This document shows, piece by piece, positions 58,024 through 64,000 of a stretch of DNA of 64,000 nt; within the stretch, counting starts at the first letter, position 1; every line of letters starts with the position of its first letter. Under the pieces are notes generated by a model that saw only the letters and a list, made by a program, of their open reading frames with translations, searched no databases and was not told the origin of the DNA. A program made the translations under genes and the position numbers. The stretch comes from Chlorobium sp. (GTDB lineage: Bacteria > Bacteroidota > Chlorobiia > Chlorobiales > Chlorobiaceae). Location: contig SZXX01000030.1 of assembly GCA_005843825.1 (NCBI GenBank), forward strand, positions 46,917 through 110,916, written 5' to 3'.

Positions 58024-58824
58024 CTATCCTCTACCGATAGTTGAAAGCTGATCCAGGAATTCCATACTGAAACTGCCCGTGCCATGAGCCTTTTTTTGTG
58101 CACATTCACCTGCAGCGGCAAAGAGAACTGAAGCTGCTACTGCAGCTCTGAGAGGTGTTACGGTTACCGGTAAAAATGCTGCAATCAAAGCGCCAAGGGA
58201 GCATCCTGTGCCGGTGACTTTTGTCATAATCTCATGGCCGCCGGGAATGGCAATAACTTCTTTACCGTCTGTGATATAATCGACCTCGCCGCTGAGAGCG
58301 ACAACTGCCCCTGTCATGACAGCAAGTTGACGAGCTGCGGGAAGTGCGGCAAGAGATGATGCAGTTGAATCGACACCTTTACCTCCTCCCGAAAATCCAC
58401 TGACAGCAAGAATTTCAGAAGCATTGCCCCGTATGACTGTTGGTTGAAACTGGATAAGCTGAGCAATAAGGTCAGTTCGGAATTTCAGTGCTCCGGCAGC
58501 AACAGGATCCAGAACCCATGGAGTGTTGGTCTCTTGAGCCGTAGCTGCAGCTTTGAGCATGACCTCTGCATCAATGGTGGTTATAGTACCTACATTAATC
58601 AGCAGTGCCTCGGCAATAGAGACAAAATCAGCAACTTCTTCCATGGTTATAACCATCGCGGGTGATGCTCCGGCAGCAAGAAGGACATTTGCTGTAAAAT
58701 TTGTGACGACAATATTGGTAATGCAATGGGTCAGTGGAGCTTTCTGACGCAGTTGGAAGAAATCTTCAACTACCTCAGGATGAGGCCATGCTCGACTACC
58801 GGTGACTTGTTTTTCTGGTTCCAT
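58024..58824 (-). CDS. thiM: Hydroxyethylthiazole kinase
   Basis: Phosphorylates 4-methyl-5-hydroxyethylthiazole in thiamine salvage. The ribokinase-like fold shows PLTHCITNIVVTNFTANVLLAAGASPAM (substrate site, about 35-62), WVLDPVAAG, IRGNASEILA, and the anion hole and catalytic Cys/Asp in KVTGTGCSLGALIAAF. Starting at the ATG at 58824 gives 266 residues, in the family range. The track start at 58863 lies inside the terminator of pal and is rejected. No TPP riboswitch is seen upstream; no other thi gene is adjacent. Confidence 0.93.
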   Translation of the reverse strand: MEPEKQVTGSRAWPHPEVVEDFFQLRQKAPLTHCITNIVVTNFTANVLLAAGASPAMVITMEEVADFVSIAEALLINVGTITTIDAEVMLKAAATAQETNTPWVLDPVAAGALKFRTDLIAQLIQFQPTVIRGNASEILAVSGFSGGGKGVDSTASSLAALPAARQLAVMTGAVVALSGEVDYITDGKEVIAIPGGHEIMTKVTGTGCSLGALIAAFLPVTVTPLRAAVAASVLFAAAGECAQKKAHGTGSFSMEFLDQLSTIGRG

Positions 58825-58850
58825 ACGTATAAGGCAGAAATTGTTCAATA

Positions 58851-58884
58851 AAAAAAGGGGCAAACATCACTCTGTCAGCCCCTT
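58851..58884 (-). terminator. Rho-independent terminator of pal
   Basis: On the minus strand AAGGGGC, a 16-nt loop region, GCCCCTT and a continuing T tract follow the pal stop codon. It separates pal from thiM. Confidence 0.85.
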
Positions 58885-58907
58885 ATGATCATTGGAGAGG
58901 AATACTC

Positions 58908-59369
58908 TTATTCAGCGACAAAGTGGTCTCTTCTATTCTGAGACCATGCATCTTCAGTATGGCCACTTGCAAATGGTCTTTCCTCACCAAAGCTGACAGT
59001 ATTGATTCGAGCGGCAGCAGCTCCAAGATTGACGATATAATCCCTGGCAGTGGTTGCCCGGCGCTCACCAAGGGCGAGGTTATACTCATTGGTACCTCTT
59101 TCGTCACAATGCCCTTCAATGGTAATTTTCCTCGATGGATTGTCAGTCAGCCAATGGTAATTCGTTTGCAGCTGATCGCGAGCATCACCACGGAGATCTG
59201 ATTTGTCAAAATCAAAGAAAACATCACCGAGTGACACCGAAACTGCCCCGCCGGAAGGAGGTAAGGGTTGTTTTGGTGATTCAACAACTTCCTTCTGCCC
59301 CGCACAAGCGCCCATAAAAAGCATCGAAGGAATCAACAAACTTTTTAATAAAGGTTTTAAAGTGTTCAT
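58908..59369 (-). CDS. pal: Peptidoglycan-associated lipoprotein (OmpA-like)
   Basis: Outer membrane lipoprotein of the Tol-Pal system that tethers the membrane to peptidoglycan. The 153 residues have a lipobox (SMLFMGACAGQK), a Pro-rich linker, and an OmpA C-terminal domain with VFFDFDKSDLRGDA, KITIEGHCDERGTNEYNLALGERRA (peptidoglycan-binding Asp and Arg) and the closing SFGEERPFASGH with SQNRRDHF. A strong AAGGAGG lies five bases before the ATG. tolQRAB and ybgF are not adjacent. Confidence 0.94.
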   Translation of the reverse strand: MNTLKPLLKSLLIPSMLFMGACAGQKEVVESPKQPLPPSGGAVSVSLGDVFFDFDKSDLRGDARDQLQTNYHWLTDNPSRKITIEGHCDERGTNEYNLALGERRATTARDYIVNLGAAAARINTVSFGEERPFASGHTEDAWSQNRRDHFVAE

Positions 59370-59495
59370 GCAGCCTCCTTTTTTTTGTTTCAGAAGTTGA
59401 ACTCATATAAGGGTAATGTTTTTTTAAATAAAAACATAAAGCGACGTTTCAACTCTCTTTTTCAGGATTCACTCTTCCAGAAAAAAAAGTAATGC

Positions 59496-59906
59496 TCATT
59501 GAACTGGTCTTATGAGGAGCAGCGGAATGGTAATTTTTTCGCGAAGAGAGCGAGAAACGCTTCCGAACATGATTCTTCCCGGTAAACGGTGACCATGGGT
59601 CGCCATTGCCAACAGATCATACCTGTGTTCACCAATCTCATTAAGTATTTCAATTTCCGGTTCTCCGCTTCTGATTACAACATGGGCATCAATGCCATTC
59701 TCCTCCAGTTTTTTCCGGTAGCCCTCAAGAATGGAAAGGGATTGATCACGGAGGAATCGATCCTGATCAAGGGTATGGGAATGAACAACATGGAGCAGAT
59801 GCAATGTTGCGTCAAGCTTAAGAGCAAGTGGCGACACATGGTTGAGAATGATAGTGTCGACTTCTGAGCAGTCGATGGCAACGAGGATGTTTTTATAAAC
59901 GAACAT
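59496..59906 (-). CDS. UspA-family universal stress protein
   Basis: A 136-residue single-domain Usp with YKNILVAIDCSEVD at the N-terminus, YDLLAMATHGH and a C-terminal nucleotide loop GRIMFGSVSRSLREKITIPLLLIRP. The GxxG(x9)G(S/T) ATP motif is approximate (GHRLPG, then GSVS), so ATP binding is likely but not sure. It begins 1 nt after mntH, so the two are co-transcribed and translationally coupled. Confidence 0.92.
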   Translation of the reverse strand: MFVYKNILVAIDCSEVDTIILNHVSPLALKLDATLHLLHVVHSHTLDQDRFLRDQSLSILEGYRKKLEENGIDAHVVIRSGEPEIEILNEIGEHRYDLLAMATHGHRLPGRIMFGSVSRSLREKITIPLLLIRPVQ

Positions 59907-59907
59907 G

Positions 59908-61149
59908 CTAGTTTCCTCCAGTCAAGGTCGTATAAAAAAAATAGATGTTCAGGCCGATAACAATGGTGGAAATTACCGATGCTGCGGAGAACTCTAATTT
60001 ACGACTTTTGAATGAGCCCATCACCTGAGAGTTTCGGCACAATATAAGAAGGGGAATAAGGGTAAAGGGAAGTTGTATGCTCAGGATAACCTGGCTTAGA
60101 ATCAGGACACGAAAGGTGTCCACACTGAAGAGAATGATCAAAACAGCCGGGATTGCTGTAACCAACAGAGCTGAACGATAGAGCATGGTTCGGGGATCTT
60201 CGGGCTTTCCCAGAAACCCGGTTATAATATTGGCTTCCGCCATGGATACCGTAATGGATGAGCTGATCCCGGAAAAAACAAGGGCAATGGCAAAAAGGAT
60301 CCCTGCAAACTGACCCGCAAGAGGTTTGAGCGTTACTGATGCCTGTTCAATCGTTGTTACAGGGATATGATTTCGAAAAAATACAGATGCAGCAACGATG
60401 ATCATCGCGGAATTCACAATCCATCCAAGAGTCATGGCGAAAAGGGTGTCTATTTTTTCATATCGGAGCAGATCCCTCTTTTCTTCTTCTGAAACTCCCC
60501 ACCGGCGGCTGTGAATAACGTTTGAGTGCAGAAAGATATTGTGCGGCATTACGAGTGCGCCGAGAATGGCGAGAGCGACATAAATACTGTTTTGCCCGAT
60601 AGCTGGAACCACAAGCTTTGGTGCAATCACACTCCAGTCCGGATGGACAATCAACAGCTCAAAAAGGTAGCACAGGGTGATAATTCCAAGAAAGCCTACA
60701 ATGATCTTCTCAATTTTGTGGTAGCGCTGGCTGATAAGGAGGAAGACCTCGATCAGAAGCGTCAAAAGAACACCGATCCAGAGCGGAAAACCAAAAAGCA
60801 GAGTGAATCCTATGCCGCCTCCCAAAAGTTCGGCAACATCGGTTGCAATGCAGGCAAGCACAACGCTTAAACCAAGAAATGCAGCTACAGGTTTCGGAAA
60901 ATATTCACAAATGTTTACTGCCAATGATTTTCCCGTTGCGATACCAAGTCTGGCGGCCATGTTCTGGATGAGGATAAGCATAACGGTACCAAGGGTGACC
61001 ACCCAGAGAAGTTCGTAACCGAACCTGGACCCCCCCTCAATATTTGTTGCCCAGTTGCCGGGGTCAATAAATCCGACAGTAATAAGAAACCCCGGGCCAA
61101 GAAAGCTGAAGAGCGTTTTGAGTGAAAAGGATTTAGCTTTATAAACCAT
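59908..61149 (-). CDS. mntH: Nramp-family Mn2+/Fe2+ transporter
   Basis: Proton-coupled divalent metal importer with 11 membrane helices in 413 residues. Metal-binding motifs are GFIDPGNWATNIEGG in helix 1 (DPGN) and LVMPHNIFLHSNVIHSR in helix 6 (MPH), both intact. Nramp-Usp pairing occurs in several bacteria and fits metal or oxidative stress response, but no Fur, MntR or DtxR site is obvious upstream. AGGA lies about five bases before the ATG. Confidence 0.93.
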   Translation of the reverse strand: MVYKAKSFSLKTLFSFLGPGFLITVGFIDPGNWATNIEGGSRFGYELLWVVTLGTVMLILIQNMAARLGIATGKSLAVNICEYFPKPVAAFLGLSVVLACIATDVAELLGGGIGFTLLFGFPLWIGVLLTLLIEVFLLISQRYHKIEKIIVGFLGIITLCYLFELLIVHPDWSVIAPKLVVPAIGQNSIYVALAILGALVMPHNIFLHSNVIHSRRWGVSEEEKRDLLRYEKIDTLFAMTLGWIVNSAMIIVAASVFFRNHIPVTTIEQASVTLKPLAGQFAGILFAIALVFSGISSSITVSMAEANIITGFLGKPEDPRTMLYRSALLVTAIPAVLIILFSVDTFRVLILSQVILSIQLPFTLIPLLILCRNSQVMGSFKSRKLEFSAASVISTIVIGLNIYFFYTTLTGGN

Positions 61150-61227
61150 AGAGTTCCTGTTTGTCTACATACAGATAAAACAATGGTTTAACCTCTATCT
61201 GTCTCTATTTAAATTACGTAAAAGAAT

Positions 61228-61392
61228 TTAGAAAGATAAGTGCTCATTCGAACTCTCCGGTTCATCACCGCTCGCAATCCAGATCGTCCCATTCCAGTTC
61301 CTGATCGTAAACTCATGATTCGTCACATTAAACTTATACCTTATCCCCGCCCCATCCAGCAACTCCCAAAACGCCACCTGATGCGGCAGCAT
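61228..61392 (-). CDS. Orphan 54-codon ORF or gene remnant
   Basis: Minus-strand frame MLPHQVAFWELLDGAGIRYK... ending SSNEHLSF. The composition (several Trp, NWNGTIWIAS, polar C-terminus) looks protein-like, and the plus-strand DNA here is strongly C-rich as expected for the antisense of a coding region. A GGAGG lies directly against the ATG, too close for a normal start. In-frame stops lie upstream. It could be the 3' end of a gene that was cut by a rearrangement next to the restriction locus. I do not recognise a family. Confidence 0.4.
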   Translation of the reverse strand: MLPHQVAFWELLDGAGIRYKFNVTNHEFTIRNWNGTIWIASGDEPESSNEHLSF

Positions 61393-61530
61393 CCTCCTCT
61401 TATCAATCCGGAACTATCATATCTCTCCTTATCATTAAAGCCACAAAACATAGCCATAACTACAGCTTAAGTATATGTATTTAAAGGTGATAAATGGATA
61501 TATAATAAGGACGACAAATATCCACTCCCA

Positions 61531-61560
61531 GTCATCCCGAACTCCCGTGAGGGATCCATC
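61531..61560. repeat. Dispersed GTCATCCCGA...GGGATC repeat, second copy
   Basis: GTCATCCCGAACTCCC and GTGAGGGATCCATC match the end motifs and spacing of the element at 8772-8798, in the same orientation. It is followed within 15 nt by a family C unit. Confidence 0.65.
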
Positions 61561-61573
61561 TCCACCACCCAAA

Positions 61574-61604
61574 TCTTTTATAAGTCCTATCAGCCCTATA
61601 CGTC
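61574..61604 (-). repeat. Family C 31-bp repeat, inverted copy
   Basis: The reverse complement reads GACGTATAGG, GCTGATAGGA, CTTATAAAAGA and matches 10970-11000 at 26 of 31 positions. The rest of the 61150-61767 gap holds AT-rich DNA with C greater than G on the plus strand. Confidence 0.7.
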
Positions 61605-61673
61605 ATATCACTCCTATTTCTTTCTTCTCTCCACACTACTCCATAAGTACAAGTAATATTCTTATCTTACCAC

Positions 61674-61701
61674 ATCACAAACGAGCAATCACAAACGAGC
61701 A
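61674..61701 (+). repeat. Tandem 14-bp direct repeat
   Basis: ATCACAAACGAGCA occurs twice in a row with no mismatch and no gap, 67 nt before the GTG start of the restriction-modification gene. It might be a regulator site or a slippage duplication. Confidence 0.7.
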
Positions 61702-61767
61702 CTCATCCATTCAACCCTTCATCCGTTCGCAGCGCTCTCGTTCCATTAAACTTTTAGCCCCTTTACT

Positions 61768-64000
61768 GTGCCTCTAAGTCAAAAGGAAATCCGCGACAAC
61801 GCCATCCAATTTTCACACAACTGGACAGATGGTTCACGCGAACGAGCCGAATCCCAGACATTCTGGAACGAATTTTTTCAGATATTCGGCATCGAGCGCC
61901 GCCGTGTTGCCACCTTTGAAGAACCAGTAAAAAAACTCGCCGAAAAACGAGGCTCAATAGACCTTTTCTGGAAAGGTACTCTCGTTGTCGAACACAAATC
62001 AAAAGGACAGGATCTCGATAAAGCCTACACCCAGGCCCTCGACTACTTTGTCGGCCTCAAAGACGAAGAACTCCCCAAATATGTCCTCGTCTCCGACTTC
62101 GCCCGATTCCGCCTCTACGACCTCGACAAAGGCACCGACAAGGAATTTCCACTTGCCGACCTTTCCAAAAACATAGGTCGCTTTGGCTTCATTTCCGGCT
62201 ACCAGAAACGCATCTACAAAGACGAAGACCCCGTCAACATCAAGGTCGCCGAAAAAATGGGCCATCTCCACGACGCCCTTCTCGACTCCGGATACGATGG
62301 CCACAACCTCGAGCTTTTTCTCGTCCGCCTCGTCTATTGCCTCTTTGCCGACGACACTGGCATTTTCAACACCAAAGACGACTTTCAATACTACATCCGC
62401 GAAAAGACCCTGCCAGACGGCTCCGACACCGGCAGGGCCATTGCCGACCTTTTCCAGGTACTCGACACGCCCCCTGACAAACGGCACACAACCCTCGACG
62501 AAGAGCTCTCCCGTTTTCCCTATGTCAACGGTGCCCTCTTTCGTGAACCGCTCCGGATTGCCAGTTTCGACGCAGCCATGCGCGACCTGCTGCTCGAATG
62601 CTGTGCTTTCGACTGGAGCCTCGTTTCGCCCGCGATTTTCGGCTCTCTCTTCCAAAGCGTCATGGACAAAAACAGACGCCGCAACCTCGGAGCACATTAC
62701 ACCTCAGAGAAAAATATCCTCAAGGTCATTCGCGGCCTTTTTCTCGACGACCTCTACACGGAGTTCGAATCCGTCAAAACCAGTGCCAAAAAGCTTCTCT
62801 GCTTTCACGACAAAATAGCCTCCATGTGCTTCTTTGATCCAGCATGTGGCTGTGGCAACTTTCTGGTCATCACCTACCGCGAAATGCGGCAGTTGGAGAT
62901 AGTGGTTCTGACTCAATACATGACACTTACCTCCGTGCTCTACCGGGCAGGCAAAACCCAACTCGAAACCGATGTCAGCGTTATTTCAAAAATAGATGTC
63001 AACCAGTTCTACGGTATAGAAATCGAGGAATTCCCCCTCCGCATAGCTCAGGTCGCTCTCTGGCTGACCGACCACCAGATGAACATGCGCCTTTCCGAAG
63101 CATTCGGCCAAACCTACGTCCGCCTGCCGCTTGTCCATTCACCAAATATTGTATGTGGCAATGCAATCCATCTCGACTGGGATACAGTCGTCCCATCAAA
63201 AGACAATCTGCTTATTCTTGGCAATCCACCCTTTATCGGCAAGCAAAACCGCAATGCCGCCCAAATGGCCGATATGGATGTTATCTGCCAGCCACTAAAA
63301 ACCAAGGGTCTTCCCAACTACGGCATCCTCGACTATGTCACCCTCTGGTATATTAAAGCAGCCCTTTTTATTGAGCACACCGCAGTCAAGGTGGCATTCG
63401 TCTCCACCAACAGCATCACCCAGGGCGAGCAGGTCGCCGTGTTATGGCAATTCCTTCTCTCAAAAGGGATAAAGATCAACTTCGCTCACCGCACCTTCAA
63501 ATGGAGCAATGAAGCTCGAGGTAAAGCGCAGGTTTTCTGTGTCATCATAGGGTTTTCAATCGATGGAGGAAGTCTATCTAAGCGACTGTTCGATTACGAA
63601 ACCCCGCAAAGCGAAGCGCATGAGGTTCAGGCAAAGAATATTAACCCATACCTCGTAGATGCTCCAGATATTGTCATTCCATCCCGTAGCAAGCCGCTTT
63701 GTAACGTGCCATTTATAAAATTTGGCAACCAACCTAATGATGGTGGAAACTTATTGCTCTCGGATGAAGACAAGACGCACTTATTGGCAAAGGAACCAAA
63801 TGCTGAAAAATTTATTCGAAAGTTTGTAGGATCACAAGAATTTATCAACGGTCAAAGTCGATGGTGTTTGTGGTTAAAAGGCGTCTCGCCCACTGAATGG
63901 CGAAGTTTGTCAGAAATAGTGAAGCGTATAGAAGCGGTAAAAAAATATCGACTCGAAAGTTCTCGAGAAGCAACCTGCAATCTAGCAGCCTGTCGGATTA
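61768..64000 (+). CDS. MmeI-like type II (IIG/IIL) restriction-modification enzyme, 3' end outside window
   Basis: I translated this frame to the window end: 744 codons, no stop. It begins GTG (MPLSQKEIRDNAIQFSHNW). The N-terminal nuclease domain has GSIDLFWKGTLVVEHKS (D then ExK, about 65-79). A helical spacer follows (about 160-310), then an N6-adenine methyltransferase with motif I FDPACGCGNFL (about 356), the GIEIEEFPLRIAQVALWL region and motif IV GNPPF (about 487). A target-recognition region begins near residue 590. Enzymes of this type cut and methylate with one polypeptide. Codons in the first 1.7 kb end mostly in C (GAC, CTC, TTC), unlike the neighbouring genes; after about 63520 usage is mixed and AT-richer. 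The gene is not in the supplied track because it lacks a stop. Confidence 0.92.
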   Translation, partial: MPLSQKEIRDNAIQFSHNWTDGSRERAESQTFWNEFFQIFGIERRRVATFEEPVKKLAEKRGSIDLFWKGTLVVEHKSKGQDLDKAYTQALDYFVGLKDEELPKYVLVSDFARFRLYDLDKGTDKEFPLADLSKNIGRFGFISGYQKRIYKDEDPVNIKVAEKMGHLHDALLDSGYDGHNLELFLVRLVYCLFADDTGIFNTKDDFQYYIREKTLPDGSDTGRAIADLFQVLDTPPDKRHTTLDEELSRFPYVNGALFREPLRIASFDAAMRDLLLECCAFDWSLVSPAIFGSLFQSVMDKNRRRNLGAHYTSEKNILKVIRGLFLDDLYTEFESVKTSAKKLLCFHDKIASMCFFDPACGCGNFLVITYREMRQLEIVVLTQYMTLTSVLYRAGKTQLETDVSVISKIDVNQFYGIEIEEFPLRIAQVALWLTDHQMNMRLSEAFGQTYVRLPLVHSPNIVCGNAIHLDWDTVVPSKDNLLILGNPPFIGKQNRNAAQMADMDVICQPLKTKGLPNYGILDYVTLWYIKAALFIEHTAVKVAFVSTNSITQGEQVAVLWQFLLSKGIKINFAHRTFKWSNEARGKAQVFCVIIGFSIDGGSLSKRLFDYETPQSEAHEVQAKNINPYLVDAPDIVIPSRSKPLCNVPFIKFGNQPNDGGNLLLSDEDKTHLLAKEPNAEKFIRKFVGSQEFINGQSRWCLWLKGVSPTEWRSLSEIVKRIEAVKKYRLESSREATCNLAACRI

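Noticed and set aside
58825-58863. Upstream extension of thiM (start at 58863)
   Set aside because: It would place the start codon inside the pal terminator, with a TTG start.
61999-62818. Long ORFs 61999-62697 (minus) and 62183-62818 (plus) in the track
   Set aside because: Both are shadows of the MmeI-like gene: its C-ending codons remove stops in other frames. Their translations are repetitive Ser/Pro/Thr or Val/Glu strings with no domain.

Overview
The window looks like a chromosomal segment of a green sulfur bacterium (Chlorobiaceae, Chlorobium/Pelodictyon type). This is inferred from gene content and has not been tested by a database search. The pointers are a compact argC-argJ-argB-argF-argR-argG operon with argH elsewhere, a class II aldolase, a Nif11-type small peptide, a DUF4295-like small basic protein, a chlorophyll-b-reductase-like SDR, several short dispersed palindromic repeats, and moderate GC. 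I see no rRNA, tRNA, CRISPR array, prophage or complete insertion sequence.

Layout. 1-2.5 kb: end of an iron-sulfur protein, a TPR protein and hcp (nitrosative stress). 2.6-10 kb: a DUF218 protein, a beta-barrel protein, then an efflux operon read leftward (ABC permease, ATPase, membrane fusion protein, TolC-type outer membrane factor) divergent from a MarR regulator and a YceI protein. 10-20.6 kb: a dioxygenase-like enzyme, wall hydrolases (NlpC/P60, VanX-type), the SDR, a ParA ATPase, a BMP lipoprotein, an epimerase, a methyltransferase, pyrC and a fumarylacetoacetase-family enzyme. 20.7-34 kb: a 999-residue hybrid sensor kinase, folate salvage enzyme, ppk1, rpiB, a CBS protein, an M20 hydrolase, fba, a tail-specific protease and argH. 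34-46.6 kb: pirin, YjdM/PhnA, a second beta-barrel protein, a hidden Nif11 peptide, three more PAS/histidine kinases around a secreted Cache-domain protein, and katG. 46.6-54.3 kb: menE and the arginine operon preceded by a full-consensus ARG box. 54.4-61.1 kb: a PstS-like lipoprotein/diguanylate cyclase/LolC-E permease operon, thiM, pal, and mntH-usp. 61.2-64 kb: a repeat-rich intergenic region and the first 744 codons of an MmeI-like restriction-modification enzyme. It has no stop codon in the window and is absent from the supplied ORF track.

How the genes work together. The six clustered arg genes plus argH cover glutamate (via ArgJ recycling) to arginine except argD and carbamoyl phosphate supply, and they include their own repressor. 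The permease, ATPase, fusion protein and outer membrane factor could form one tripartite exporter. The four kinases are clear paralogs with near-identical H-boxes; three keep a C-terminal receiver and the fourth has lost it.

The observations most worth a second look are: (i) the MmeI-like gene with a sharp codon-usage break where its target-recognition part should begin; (ii) a NYC1/NOL-like SDR whose catalytic tyrosine position reads His; (iii) a degenerate copy of the 5' end of the fumarylacetoacetase-family gene on the far side of the big kinase, which therefore sits between direct repeats; (iv) the collapsed receiver of the fourth kinase; (v) the unlisted 57-residue Nif11 peptide; and (vi) the ARG box and leader hairpin upstream of argC.
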